DNA from: JAXHMB01 sp034521755
Lineage (GTDB): Bacteria; Bacteroidota; Rhodothermia; Balneolales; Balneolaceae
Assembly (NCBI GenBank): GCA_034521755.1
Contig: JAXHMB010000004.1
Location: 620,001 to 684,000, forward strand
Direction of reading: 5' to 3'
DNA: 64,000 nt
Positions 55,429 through 64,000 of the stretch are shown here, one piece after another (positions within the stretch are counted from its first letter, which is position 1; each line of letters begins with the position of its first letter). The translations under genes and the position numbers were made by a program. The notes under the pieces are model-generated. The model ran no database searches, had not been told where the DNA came from, and saw nothing but the letters and a program-made list of their open reading frames with translations.

Positions 55429-55707
55429 ATGCCAGCAAGTAAACTTTCATATCGATTAGATCGTCTTCCGGTTATTTATCCCTATAACCTGCGGGCCAAT
55501 AACAATATTCAGCTGGGAGACCTGGTTTATTACGGGCCTTGCCCTGAGTATTATGGTATCGGTGAAGTAGTACGTTTGCTTGAGGGCATCTGCATTGTAG
55601 ACTTCCGCGCAACCGGCATGCTAAATATTCAGAAGGATGCGCTGTCTACAAAGTATTTAATTCCCATCCACAAATTGAACCTTGGGCATATCCTAAAAAG
55701 TACCTAG
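55429..55707 (+). CDS. small conserved-type hypothetical protein, 92 aa
   Basis: Not recognised. Compact beta-rich sequence: NNIQLGDLVYYGPCPEYYGIGEV and ICIVDFRATGML. No signal or membrane helix. Shape and the GDLVYYG stretch would suit a small OB or SH3-like barrel, but this is a guess. It lies 20 bp after tsaE, probably in the same transcript. Confidence 0.6.
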   Translation: MPASKLSYRLDRLPVIYPYNLRANNNIQLGDLVYYGPCPEYYGIGEVVRLLEGICIVDFRATGMLNIQKDALSTKYLIPIHKLNLGHILKST

Positions 55708-55729
55708 CGTGCATTAATACCACTAAGAT

Positions 55730-55746
55730 ACTAAGTGCACTAAGTG
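55730..55746. repeat. two short tandem direct repeats
   Basis: ACTAAGTG repeats with a 9-base period (55730-55746), after a degenerate third copy. Non-coding, between convergent genes. Confidence 0.4.
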
Positions 55747-55882
55747 TTTTGATGTATTGAGTAGGGAGTAACTAGCAATGGGGTTCTGAGTACTGATCGT
55801 TATTATTCTTGAAAATTAAAAGTGAAGATAGACCATGAAATCTGCCCGCCTAGATTACTCGTTACTCATCACTTATTGCCTT

Positions 55883-57379
55883 CTACTCCAGCATCTCATC
55901 TTTGGTAAATTCCGTTTCTTCAAGAAGGTTGCCACTTTTCTTTCTGCCAATCAGCCAGCAAAGAATACTGGTAAATAGTCCGGGATAAAACGGCTCAATT
56001 CCCAGATATGTGTAAGAGTAAGCTCCTTCGTTGAATAGGGTTCCCAAAATTAACCATATCAGAGAAACACCAATACTCAGCAGCATAGTTGGAATGACCC
56101 ATTGTTTTTTGAGGCTGAATGCTTTGAGATATACGCCCAGCACGGGAATGAGAATACCCGGAATCATTACAGAGCCCAGCACATACCAGATGTCGATAAC
56201 GCTGGGATAGACAATGATGAGCAAAATGCCGAGCACAGCAGCTGCCAATACGCTGATTCTTGTCAGCCGGTTGTTAGAGGTATTTGGAAAAATCTTAACA
56301 AGAAGGTCGCGCCCCAGTGTTTGACCCGATAAAAACAGGTAGCTGTCCAGGGTAGACATAATGGTTGCAAGCAAGGCCACAAAGAATAATCCCTTTAGCC
56401 CGATGGGTAAAATCTCATTAGCAAGGTAGGGATAAACCATAATGGGTTCGCTGAGGTCGGGACCAAGAATGGCCCATCCATAAATCCCGCTGAACATGGT
56501 CATGAAATCAAAGAGAGACCACAGGAGGATCGAGATAAAAATTCCTTTTTGGGCCGTCTTCGGTGATTTGGCAGCCGCGGCGCGCTGATGAAAGCTGGGA
56601 TCCACAAAGGTCCAGAGCGCAATAAAGAACCATACCAGAATATACTGCCAGTCTTGACCACCGGTGATGTCGCGATAGGTATCAGGCATGGTGTTCCACA
56701 GCTTGGTAAGAGAACCAAACTCATTGCCGGCAAAATACAGCAGCAAGATAAAACCGCCGAACATGAGCGTAATTTGAAGCATGTCCGTTCGCACAACAGC
56801 ACTGAATCCACCAAAGGATACATAGGCCACAGAAAAAAACGCCACCGCAGAAGCATACCACAGAAAGTCACCTGATCCGCCGGTCAGGTATTGAAAAATG
56901 AGACCAAGCATGAGAATGTAGGGTGCAGGACTAACCAGGATAAATATGGGAATAGCCGACCATCGACCGGCATTTTCACCATAGTAACTCCCCATGGCTT
57001 CGGGGATGGTTAGTGCCTTATTGAGTCGAATTTTACCGGCCAGCAGCCAGGCAAAAAGTGCAGAAAATACATAAAAGGGAAATCCGAAAAGTAGCCACTG
57101 CGAAATCCCAAACTGGTAGCTGTATTCTCCAACACCAAGAATGCCGCCGTACCAGGTAGAGACCAGTGTGGCTACAAAAGCGGGGAGTGTCATCTTTCGG
57201 CCGGACAGCAAAAAAGATTCTTCATCCTGGTCTTCCCAGTCTTTTTTCCAGCTCAGGAAAACCAAGAGTCCAAAGTAGCTGAGAATCAGTCCCCAGTCCC
57301 AAAATGTAAAGCTTAGTTCTGACAATGGTATAAAGTTATTTAAAAGGCTAAAGATATTTGATTCACAATAGTGGGGCAA
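55883..57379 (-). CDS. sodium:solute symporter family protein
   Basis: 498 residues as read from a TTG at 57379; another TTG about 18 codons later is possible because no ATG lies upstream of the first helix. About 13 membrane helices follow. Family motifs: SGRKMTLPAFVATLVSTWYGG, SVAYVSFGGFSAVVRTD. It imports a solute with sodium. It lies 14 bp after the thiamine pyrophosphokinase gene on the same strand, so the solute may be thiamine or a precursor (inference from context). Confidence 0.9.
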   Translation of the reverse strand: MPHYCESNIFSLLNNFIPLSELSFTFWDWGLILSYFGLLVFLSWKKDWEDQDEESFLLSGRKMTLPAFVATLVSTWYGGILGVGEYSYQFGISQWLLFGFPFYVFSALFAWLLAGKIRLNKALTIPEAMGSYYGENAGRWSAIPIFILVSPAPYILMLGLIFQYLTGGSGDFLWYASAVAFFSVAYVSFGGFSAVVRTDMLQITLMFGGFILLLYFAGNEFGSLTKLWNTMPDTYRDITGGQDWQYILVWFFIALWTFVDPSFHQRAAAAKSPKTAQKGIFISILLWSLFDFMTMFSGIYGWAILGPDLSEPIMVYPYLANEILPIGLKGLFFVALLATIMSTLDSYLFLSGQTLGRDLLVKIFPNTSNNRLTRISVLAAAVLGILLIIVYPSVIDIWYVLGSVMIPGILIPVLGVYLKAFSLKKQWVIPTMLLSIGVSLIWLILGTLFNEGAYSYTYLGIEPFYPGLFTSILCWLIGRKKSGNLLEETEFTKDEMLE

Positions 57380-57393
57380 AGAATAAGTTGGGA

Positions 57394-58014
57394 TTAAATA
57401 TTTCTCCCCACAAACAAGATCAAATCTCCTTTTTCAAAAGAAATGCTAACCGGATTTGAAACCACTTCGTTTGATGACCCATCCTTTACGCCATTTTCTA
57501 AAGTTTCATTGTTAAGAGGGTACATAAGTCCTTCAGTTTTAATACCCGTTACTTTTCCCGAGAGCGGAAAGAGCGAAACGGTAGTGCCGACTTCCAGATC
57601 AGCAGAAAAAGGACTTTCAATAAGTTTCAGATCTCCGTAATCATCCCGGAATATCAAATTTTTGAACTGTTTGTTGAACTGTTTGAGTACCGAGATATTT
57701 TTCAGGGTTTGGTCTACCCGTTTGCCAATGGCACCGAGCACCATAATGTTTTGAGCCTTTTTGTCGGCTGCCAATCCCAGGGCTTTCTCCAGATCGTTAC
57801 TGTACTGGTCGGGATCTTCGATAATTTTAAAATCATCTTCAAGCGAAGGACTGTAGCTGTCCATGTCGCCAATCACCACATCGGGTTTAATTCCCATCGA
57901 AAGGGCGGTATTCGCTCCACCATCAGCAGCGATAAAGAAATCAGCCCAATCGCAGGTTTCTTTTAATAATTCTTTAGAGGGTGCTAGCCCATTACATAAA
58001 ATTAGGATATCCAA
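57394..58014 (-). CDS. thiamine pyrophosphokinase
   Basis: 206 residues. The TPK catalytic region is seen: FIAADGGANTALSMGIKPDVVIGDMDSYSP (core IAADGGAN and VIGDMDS), DQYSNDLEKALGLA, GAIGKRVDQTL. The C-terminal beta domain has FPLSGKVTGIKTEGLMYPL. It makes thiamine diphosphate from thiamine and ATP. Co-transcribed with the following symporter gene. Confidence 0.93.
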   Translation of the reverse strand: MDILILCNGLAPSKELLKETCDWADFFIAADGGANTALSMGIKPDVVIGDMDSYSPSLEDDFKIIEDPDQYSNDLEKALGLAADKKAQNIMVLGAIGKRVDQTLKNISVLKQFNKQFKNLIFRDDYGDLKLIESPFSADLEVGTTVSLFPLSGKVTGIKTEGLMYPLNNETLENGVKDGSSNEVVSNPVSISFEKGDLILFVGRNI

Positions 58015-58179
58015 TATTCGGGTGATTATTGCGTTTCAATTTCTTTCAAAATACATGAAAATGGACCAACAATTCATCCCGAAAAAAATATTGCTTTCTT
58101 CACAGCTATCCCTCATTTTAATAGGCTTATTTTTTGGACTAAAAACAGTCTCAAATGTTTAAAGAGCTAATTAACAAAC

Positions 58180-59139
58180 TTGGCAAGCGCCCGAACCGTC
58201 GGGGTATACTCGCACATCCGGCCGGATGGCGATTGTATTGGCGCACAAGTGGCCGTTTGCCGCTGGCTCGAGAAAAATGATATGCGTGCGATAGCATTCA
58301 ATGATGATTCTGTTCCATTAAACTTACAATGGCTCACCGACTTTTTTGAGGTTGAGTCACCTTCGGAAAAGAAGTTTAAGCAGTGTGATGCATTCATATT
58401 GGTTGATGGCAATTCTCCAACTCGTTTCGGCAGTTACGCTGATATGATTCAGGATTACCCAAAACCAACCTATATGATCGACCATCATCCCGATCCGCAA
58501 GATGGTTTTGATTTAAGCATTTCTGTAGAAGAAGCTTCCTCTACCTGTGAGCTTATTTACAATTTATATGCTGAGCATAATCTTGATCAGCTGGATACAG
58601 AAACAGCCCAAGCTTTATACACCGGCATTCTTACCGATACCGGATCGTTGCAATATGACAGTGTAACCCCAGAAACGCTGAACATTGCCTCAAGCCTGCT
58701 TGAGGCTGGAGGCTTTCGCCCCAATGTGGTCGCTGAAAGAGTCTTTTCGAACAAGACGTTGAATCAGCTACATCTGCTAAGCATGGCCATGGGTACAATT
58801 GAGTTGCATGAAGACAATCAAATTGCGACTATGTACGTTACAAGCGAAATGCTGGAGGCTACCGATACCACAAATGATGACTGCGAAGGTTTTGTGGCTT
58901 ACCCGCTCAGCGTTGCCGGTATTAAGGCAGCCATTTTGTTTAAAGATTTGGGTGAAGGTATCAAGATGAGTCTTCGTTCAAAGAGCAATGATGTGGATGT
59001 CAATGTTTGGGCACGGGAGATCGGTGGGGGCGGACATAAAAAAGCTTCCGGAGCATGGCATCCGGGTCCACTGAAAAAAGCTATTGAAGAAGTAGTTGGT
59101 ATTGGATCGAAGCAAGTAGCCCCGGCAGCCAAGACCTAA
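58180..59139 (+). CDS. DHH family phosphoesterase, NrnA-like (oligoribonuclease/pAp phosphatase)
   Basis: 319 residues. DHH domain: SHIRPDGDCIGAQVAVCRW, LVDGNSPTRFG, YMIDHHPDPQ, and TGILTDTGSLQYD. DHHA1 domain with GGGGHKKASG. The frame opens with TTG at 58180. Just upstream an ATG at 58155 encodes a typical NrnA start (MFKELINKL) but in another frame; removing one base near 58182 would join them. Either TTG is the start or there is a frameshift. NrnA degrades short RNA and pAp. Confidence 0.9.
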   Translation: MASARTVGVYSHIRPDGDCIGAQVAVCRWLEKNDMRAIAFNDDSVPLNLQWLTDFFEVESPSEKKFKQCDAFILVDGNSPTRFGSYADMIQDYPKPTYMIDHHPDPQDGFDLSISVEEASSTCELIYNLYAEHNLDQLDTETAQALYTGILTDTGSLQYDSVTPETLNIASSLLEAGGFRPNVVAERVFSNKTLNQLHLLSMAMGTIELHEDNQIATMYVTSEMLEATDTTNDDCEGFVAYPLSVAGIKAAILFKDLGEGIKMSLRSKSNDVDVNVWAREIGGGGHKKASGAWHPGPLKKAIEEVVGIGSKQVAPAAKT

Positions 59140-59159
59140 ACTCGGTTTAATTTTTTGTG

Positions 59160-60374
59160 ATGATCCGTACACTCATATTTGGATTCGTATCGCTACTCTT
59201 TTTTTCCTGCACACCTGAAGAGCAGAAAACCTCTTCACAGCCCGACTCTCTTCAAGTGGAGAACGATAGCACCATCAAGGTTTTGCCCTCGAACAAGGAA
59301 GCCAAAGAATTGCAACAGCCAACCCAAAATGGGACACCTGCCAATACTATTGAAGATACTCGCAGCAATGCTATTACCAATGCCGTAGATAAAGTAAGTC
59401 CGGCAGTGGTAAGTATTACCGTAACAGAGTTGGTTCAAGGCCGGCCGCGCATTGCTTACAACCAGTTCTTTGAACCCTTTTTAGCCCCCGGACGAGAGCG
59501 CGAATACAGCAGTATCGGATCAGGTTTTATTATCAGTGAAGATGGATTAATAGTTACCAATGAACATGTAGCTAATAAAAATGCCACTAAAGTGATGGTT
59601 TCGCTGCCTGACGGCAACCAGTATGAGGCCGAAATATTAGGCACGGATGAATTAGCGGATCTAGCTTTGTTGAAGTTAAGCGCAGACCGTGATTTTCCTT
59701 ATGTAGAATTTGGCAACTCTGATGAAATTATGGTGGGCGAATGGTCACTGGCTATTGGAAACCCTTTCGGACTGTTTGATACCGCCAAGCCTTCGGTAAC
59801 AGTTGGAGTAGTAAGTGCGCTGAATCGTGACTTCCGTCCCAATCCCAACGAGCCCCGGGTGTATATTGACATGATTCAGACAGATGCTGCTATCAATAGT
59901 GGGAACTCGGGCGGACCTTTGGTAAATAGTGAAGGAGAGGTAATTGGTGTAAATACGTTTATCTATACCGGCGGTACCAGTCGCGGATTTGTGGGCCTCG
60001 GATTTGCTATTCCCAGTAACCGTGTGCAAAAAATTATTAGTCAGTTATCTACAGAGGGAGAAGTAAAACTGTCGTATGACAATGGCTTGGCCGTCACCGA
60101 AATGACGCCGCAGCTGGTTCGTCAATATGGCTTGCCCCCGGTACCGGGAATGCTGGTAACCGGCGTTAACAAAGATGGCCCTGCTTTTGATGCCGGCGTT
60201 GTACCGGGCGATATCATTCTAAAGATTGGTGATGAAGCTATTCAAAGCCCCATGCACTTACAGGCTATTTTAAGAGAATATGAAGTGGGCGACACGATGA
60301 GGCTTGAGTTATTTAGAGAGGGTAAGCGTTATGAAGCCAAAATAAAGCTGCGTCCTAAAGTGGAGAGCGAATAA
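59160..60374 (+). CDS. trypsin-like serine protease, HtrA/DegP family, lipoprotein
   Basis: 404 residues from ATG 59160 (GTG at 59157 in frame). Signal ends in LFFSC, a lipobox-like Cys. Protease triad: His in VTNEHVANKN, Asp in DELADLALLKL, Ser in NSGNSGGPLV. One PDZ domain follows (GPAFDAGVVPGDIILKIGDE). The Ser/Asn-rich linker after the signal separates the membrane anchor from the domain. Envelope protein quality control. Confidence 0.93.
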   Translation: MIRTLIFGFVSLLFFSCTPEEQKTSSQPDSLQVENDSTIKVLPSNKEAKELQQPTQNGTPANTIEDTRSNAITNAVDKVSPAVVSITVTELVQGRPRIAYNQFFEPFLAPGREREYSSIGSGFIISEDGLIVTNEHVANKNATKVMVSLPDGNQYEAEILGTDELADLALLKLSADRDFPYVEFGNSDEIMVGEWSLAIGNPFGLFDTAKPSVTVGVVSALNRDFRPNPNEPRVYIDMIQTDAAINSGNSGGPLVNSEGEVIGVNTFIYTGGTSRGFVGLGFAIPSNRVQKIISQLSTEGEVKLSYDNGLAVTEMTPQLVRQYGLPPVPGMLVTGVNKDGPAFDAGVVPGDIILKIGDEAIQSPMHLQAILREYEVGDTMRLELFREGKRYEAKIKLRPKVESE

Positions 60375-60378
60375 TTAT

Positions 60379-61137
60379 TTAGCTTTTTCTATCCAAAAAC
60401 TTTTGCACTCTTTCCTGATGCCGTTCATCTTCCCAAAATTTGGCAAAAGGTTCCAGTTCAGCCTCGATAGCTTTCCAGCGTGCCTCGGTCAGCCGCAGTG
60501 CTCCTTTCTTTAAAGTGTCGATATATTGGCGGTCATTTTTGCTGAGCTGTTCCGCCCATTCCAGAGTTTTGTCATTCAGCTCATCTTTGGCAACGACGCG
60601 GTCTATAAGTTTATGCCTGAGTGCATCTTCAGCATTAATAACAGCGGCCTCAGCCAGCCATTTCAAAGCGGTTGATCGGCCAACCCGTTCTACCAGTCGC
60701 GTGAGCCCGCCCCAGCCGGGCGGCAGGTAAAAGCGTCCCTGAGTCAGCCCAAAGGTGGCATGACCGGAAGCAATCCTGAAATCAAAAGCCAGCATGGTTT
60801 CACATCCGCCGCCGTAAGCAGCTCCGTTGATGCAGGCGATGGTCCAGCAGGGCAGCTGTTCCAAACGCTGGTAGATATTGAGCATTCGCCGTGCCATAGG
60901 TTTGGCTTCTTCTGCTGTTTCCAGGGTATGAAACTCTTTGAGATCTCCACCTGAAATGAATGATTGATCCCCTTCCCCGCGTAACACAAAAGTGAGAATA
61001 GAGTCATCATTCTCAAGTTGGTCCAGAATCTGTTCGAGCGCATGAATAACCTCAAAGTTGACGGCATTCCGGGAGTTCGGTCGGTTGATAGTTGCCCAAA
61101 GAGTATGCTTGTGTTGTTCGGTTTTTATGACCGGCAA
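60379..61137 (-). CDS. enoyl-CoA hydratase/isomerase family protein
   Basis: 252 residues, crotonase fold: SRNAVNFEVIHALEQIL, oxyanion-hole FISGGDLKEFH and INGAAYGGGCETMLAFDFRIAS. The usual catalytic Glu positions are partly changed (LTQGRFYLPPGWGGLTRLVERVG), so the reaction is uncertain. Convergent with the HtrA-like gene, 4 bp apart. Confidence 0.9.
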   Translation of the reverse strand: MPVIKTEQHKHTLWATINRPNSRNAVNFEVIHALEQILDQLENDDSILTFVLRGEGDQSFISGGDLKEFHTLETAEEAKPMARRMLNIYQRLEQLPCWTIACINGAAYGGGCETMLAFDFRIASGHATFGLTQGRFYLPPGWGGLTRLVERVGRSTALKWLAEAAVINAEDALRHKLIDRVVAKDELNDKTLEWAEQLSKNDRQYIDTLKKGALRLTEARWKAIEAELEPFAKFWEDERHQERVQKFLDRKS

Positions 61138-61173
61138 GGTAGATAGAGTTTGATTGGCCTGCTTATTCGGTTC

Positions 61174-61533
61174 CTAAATATCTTCGATTTCGTAGTTTAT
61201 TTGCTGTCTTTTTGAATTTTTGATCAGCCAGTGCTGGTATTCCTGGTTGCCTTCCTGCTCACTGAGCTGCAGCGAAATAACACAGGGACAATCATAGCTG
61301 TGCATTTCTTTAACACATTCTGTAAGCTCGTGCACGTTGTGATAAGGGGTTTTGGCAATAAGAATACATTCATTGTCTTCTTTAATTTCGCCTTCCCAGC
61401 GATAGATAGATTCCATCCCATCTATAATATTTACACAGGCAGCAAGCTTTTCTTCTACAATTTTTCGGCCAATTTTTTGGGCTTCGGCTTTGTCTTTGGT
61501 GGTTATATAAACCAGGCGAAGGTTGTTAAACAT
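61174..61533 (-). CDS. cutA: divalent-cation tolerance protein CutA
   Basis: 119 residues, normal CutA length: KAEAQKIGRKIVEEKLAACVNIIDGMESIYRWEGEIKED, then HSYDCPCVIS. Trimeric ferredoxin-like fold, binds divalent metals such as copper. Lies 36 bp upstream of the enoyl-CoA hydratase gene on the same strand. Confidence 0.94.
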   Translation of the reverse strand: MFNNLRLVYITTKDKAEAQKIGRKIVEEKLAACVNIIDGMESIYRWEGEIKEDNECILIAKTPYHNVHELTECVKEMHSYDCPCVISLQLSEQEGNQEYQHWLIKNSKRQQINYEIEDI

Positions 61534-61780
61534 AACGGCAGCGGATAGTTTTAGTTAACACTCGTGAACATGTTTAAAATAGTATAAAAAACCTTTTCTC
61601 TGAAAAGATTATATTTAAAGTTATTTATGAAATTTAGCTTAAGACCCTGAAATGAATTCAGGGTGACATAGTGAGGCAAGTGAATTCTTTTATCATTATT
61701 TCTGTTGAAATCAGATGAAAAAAACCGTAGCTTTCGTGGCTTGTAAACTAAGTCAAAATACTGGTTTATTTTGATTATCT
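61534..61780. other. intergenic region with REP-like hairpin
   Basis: ACCCTGAA-ATGAA-TTCAGGGT at 61644-61664 is a perfect 8-bp inverted repeat, a common small repeat type in this lineage. Nothing else recognised before tRNA-Leu. Confidence 0.55.
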
Positions 61781-61863
61781 GCGAGAGTGGCGGAATTGGT
61801 AGACGCGCTAGATTTAGGATCTAGTGTCCTTTGGACGTGGGGGTTCGAGTCCCCCCTCTCGTA
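61781..61863 (+). tRNA. tRNA-Leu (anticodon TAG)
   Basis: Class II tRNA with long variable arm. Acceptor GCGAGAG with CTCTCGT (first pair G-U), anticodon stem CTAGA/TCTAG around loop TTTAGGA (TAG), variable arm GTCCTTTGGACG, T-arm GGGGG-TTCGAGT-CCCCC. CCA not encoded. 58 bp before tig. Confidence 0.96.
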
Positions 61864-61921
61864 CACACATCCAATATTTTGAATAACATTAGTGCATACC
61901 GTTTAACAAAATCATAATTTC

Positions 61922-63229
61922 GTGGATATATCTGTACAAGATTTAACAGCCGTTGATAAAGAATTAACGATTTCGGCAAATCGAGAAGATCTTAAGCCCA
62001 AGTTCGACGAGGCTTACAAAAAGTATAAGGATCAAATTCAAATGCCGGGATTTCGTCCGGGCAAGGTGCCGCTAAACATCGTAAAGAAGCGTTTTGGCGA
62101 TGAAATTGAGCAGGAAGAAATCAACAAGTACATTCAGGAAGTTTTTGAAAATGAAGTAGTTCCTGAATATGAGCCTGTCGGTGAAAGCCAGATGCTGGAT
62201 CTCACCTGGGAAGATGATCAGCTGGAAGCCAAGTTCAAGATTGGTTCAAAGCCGGATTTTGAAATTGAAGACCTGAGTAAGGTCAAAGTAGATCGACTGG
62301 TGCATGATGTTACCGATGAAGAAGTGATGGAAGAAGTTGATCGTACGCTGGAAAACCAGGGCAACTGGGAAGAAGTGGATGATAAGATTACCGAAAAATC
62401 AAAAGTAACAGTTGATGTCATTCATCTTGATGATGATGGAGAGCCGGTTGAAGGGCAAAAAGACGAAGATCAGGAGATTGATCTCCGCAAAGACGAGTTC
62501 AAAGAATTCAAGGATGACCTTTTGGGTCAAAAAGCAGGAGATGAAGTAGATGTAGAAGTAGGTCATGATGACCACACGCACCGCTTTCACCTGATTATTA
62601 AAAAGGTAGAGATTCCTCATAAAGCTGAACTGACCGATGAGTTTGTTAAAAAGCAGAGCAATGAGGAAGCTAAAAATGTGGATGAGTACAAAAGCTTGCT
62701 AAAGAGTCGCATTCAGGATTATTATGATCAGTCGGCTGATGACCTATTTAAAAACGATGTAATTGATGAGCTTGTTGAAGCCCATGATATTGAAGTTCCC
62801 GAAGTATTTAAGGAGCAGGTACTCAACCAGTATGTACAGCGTGTAGCCCAACAATCGGGTGGAGAGCTTCCTGCAGGTTTTGATGAGGAAGAGTACAAAG
62901 AAAACATGCAGGAGCGTGCAGAAAGGGACGCAAAATGGTTCTTCATCAATGAAAAGCTGCAAGAAAAATTTGATGATATTGAAATAAAACCCGAAGATGT
63001 GGACGAATACTTACAGGCAGAAGCTGCCCGTTATGGTGTTACCATTGATCAAATGCGCAATATGTTTGCACAGAATCCACAGCAGCTGGAAAGCCTGAGA
63101 AACAGTATTCGAGAAGATAAGGTTTTTGAGAAGCTGAAGGGCGAAGTTAAGATCAAGGAAATAAGCAAAGAGAAATACCAGGAAAAATACGACGAAAAAG
63201 TTAAGGCCGGAGCGGCTGCAACGAAGTAA
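61922..63229 (+). CDS. tig: trigger factor
   Basis: 435 residues with GTG start at 61922. N-terminal ribosome-binding signature GFRPGKVPLNIVKKRFG, then the FKBP-like middle domain (KSKVTVDVIHLDDDGEPV), and a long helical C-terminal domain rich in Glu and Lys. It is the ribosome-bound chaperone and prolyl isomerase. Followed by clpP after 21 bp and clpX, a common gene order (tig-clpP-clpX). Confidence 0.95.
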   Translation: MDISVQDLTAVDKELTISANREDLKPKFDEAYKKYKDQIQMPGFRPGKVPLNIVKKRFGDEIEQEEINKYIQEVFENEVVPEYEPVGESQMLDLTWEDDQLEAKFKIGSKPDFEIEDLSKVKVDRLVHDVTDEEVMEEVDRTLENQGNWEEVDDKITEKSKVTVDVIHLDDDGEPVEGQKDEDQEIDLRKDEFKEFKDDLLGQKAGDEVDVEVGHDDHTHRFHLIIKKVEIPHKAELTDEFVKKQSNEEAKNVDEYKSLLKSRIQDYYDQSADDLFKNDVIDELVEAHDIEVPEVFKEQVLNQYVQRVAQQSGGELPAGFDEEEYKENMQERAERDAKWFFINEKLQEKFDDIEIKPEDVDEYLQAEAARYGVTIDQMRNMFAQNPQQLESLRNSIREDKVFEKLKGEVKIKEISKEKYQEKYDEKVKAGAAATK

Positions 63230-63250
63230 AATCAATAATTACTGATTATT

Positions 63251-63904
63251 ATGACCAAACAACCACTTTTTGAAATGCCGGATATGAGCAACAGAGAAGA
63301 GATCCAAAATAACAATTTGGTACCCATGGTGGTAGAAAAAACAAGCCGTGGAGAGCGTGCTTATGACATCTATTCGCGCCTTCTTAAAGATCGAATCGTT
63401 TTCCTTGGAACGCCTGTTAACGACGTTGTAGCCAGTTCAATCGTTGCTCAGATGCTCTTTTTGGAGTCAGAAGATCCAGAAAAAGATATTAATTTGTATA
63501 TTAACAGTCCTGGCGGCGTAGTTTCTGCCGGTTTGGCTATTTATGACACCATGCAGTATGTAAAGTGTGATATAGCCACAACGTGTGTAGGTATGGCTGC
63601 TTCTATGGGTGCGGTACTGCTTACCGGCGGCACCAAAGGCAAACGTAATTTGTTGGCAAATGCGCGTGTTATGATTCACCAGCCATTAGGCGGTGTTCAG
63701 GGACAAGCCAGTGATATTGAAATTGAGGCACAGGAAATCATCCGAATTAAAAACCTGTTAACCGGTCTTATTGCGGAGCACAGCGGGCAGGATCAAGAGC
63801 AGGTGCTTGAAGATTCTGACCGAAATAAATGGATGAGTGCTGATGAGGCTAAAGATTATGGCCTTGTTGACAATGTGATGAAGCGAAGCGACAAAAAATC
63901 CTAA
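63251..63904 (+). CDS. clpP: ATP-dependent Clp protease proteolytic subunit
   Basis: 217 residues. Active-site Ser in GMAASMGAVLL, His in RVMIHQPLGG, Asp in the later IAEHSGQDQEQ to DRNKWMSADEA region. ClpP forms a tetradecamer and works with ClpX to degrade proteins. 21 bp after tig; clpX starts 22 bp later. Confidence 0.97.
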   Translation: MTKQPLFEMPDMSNREEIQNNNLVPMVVEKTSRGERAYDIYSRLLKDRIVFLGTPVNDVVASSIVAQMLFLESEDPEKDINLYINSPGGVVSAGLAIYDTMQYVKCDIATTCVGMAASMGAVLLTGGTKGKRNLLANARVMIHQPLGGVQGQASDIEIEAQEIIRIKNLLTGLIAEHSGQDQEQVLEDSDRNKWMSADEAKDYGLVDNVMKRSDKKS

Positions 63905-63926
63905 GGTTTTTTAAACCTCTTTTGCT

Positions 63927-64000
63927 ATGAGCGACAAAGAAAATAACGATAAAACAATTCATTGCTCGTTCTGCGGCCGATCAAGCCAGGAAGTGAACAG
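63927..64000 (+). CDS. clpX: ATP-dependent Clp protease ATP-binding subunit ClpX (5' end only)
   Basis: 24 codons visible before the window ends. The start IHCSFCGRSSQEV is the N-terminal zinc-binding domain of ClpX (first two cysteines). Position after clpP supports the call. The AAA+ part lies outside. Confidence 0.9.
   Translation, partial: MSDKENNDKTIHCSFCGRSSQEVN

Noticed and set aside
57379..58014. TPP riboswitch before the thiamine pyrophosphokinase gene
   Set aside because: The short region upstream (58015-58154) lacks the CTGAGA/ACCTGATC-type core of the thi-box.

Overview
The window is a moderately AT-rich bacterial chromosome segment, mostly ordinary housekeeping and periplasmic genes, with one accessory island. 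It most resembles the Bacteroidota/Balneolota (FCB) lineage, possibly a Balneola/Gracilimonas/Fodinibius-type bacterium. The evidence is a PorX-type regulator (receiver plus PglZ domain) of the type IX secretion system, a secreted protease with a typical T9SS C-terminal sorting domain, many small lipoproteins, FtsX/MacB-type permeases, weak Shine-Dalgarno signals, and a glycine-x-x-glutamate-x-x-tyrosine (GxxExxY) nuclease-like gene. The lineage call is an inference from gene content.

Layout. 1-6.5 kb: end of an ABC ATPase, a small unknown gene, a secreted M20 dipeptidase, a frameshifted DUF3052 gene, a beta-lactamase-like serine hydrolase and a large FtsX-type permease. 6.6-12.7 kb: M61 peptidase lipoprotein, a fatty-acid hydroxylase remnant, DUF72 protein, release factor 3, a metzincin-like lipoprotein and a GNAT acetyltransferase. 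12.8-19.4 kb: lipoate and lipid block (lpdA, lipB, lipA, plsY, gpsA), then an AlbA_2 protein and an A-type Fe-S carrier; a GxxExxY gene framed by perfect inverted repeats sits between lpdA and lipB. 19.4-24.9 kb: P1 peptidase, Hsp33, a leucine-dehydrogenase-like enzyme, RecJ.

25.4-34.2 kb is an accessory island. It starts at tRNA-Phe, whose 3' end is duplicated 2.1 kb further on. Between the copies lies a three-gene HipBST-like toxin-antitoxin operon with three evenly spaced operator-like sites. Beyond it come a HigBA pair, two broken hypothetical genes (one with a HEPN-like motif), and a heavily decayed type II restriction-methylation gene into which palindromic repeats have inserted.

34.3-64 kb returns to core functions. 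These are a lone receiver protein; an SDR-ALDH-YhdH operon; a DUF2339 membrane protein; NAD synthesis (nadA with a frameshift, nadC); cysteine desulfurase; DsbA-like lipoprotein; gamma-carbonic anhydrase; HemW; an unknown gene paired with fumarylacetoacetase; a T9SS-type protease; TrhO; an alpha/beta hydrolase; a ComEA-like protein; PorX; TsaE; a sodium symporter with thiamine pyrophosphokinase; a DHH phosphoesterase; an HtrA-like protease; an enoyl-CoA hydratase; CutA; tRNA-Leu; and tig-clpP-clpX (clpX cut by the window end).

Several families of non-coding repeats are scattered through the window: a 128-bp element with terminal inverted repeats (two copies plus a relative inside the restriction gene), a roughly 200-nt degenerate repeat (about three copies), and short REP-like palindromes. 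Several genes carry single-base frameshifts (DUF3052, nadA, probably nrnA), so sequencing error must be separated from real decay before these are called pseudogenes.
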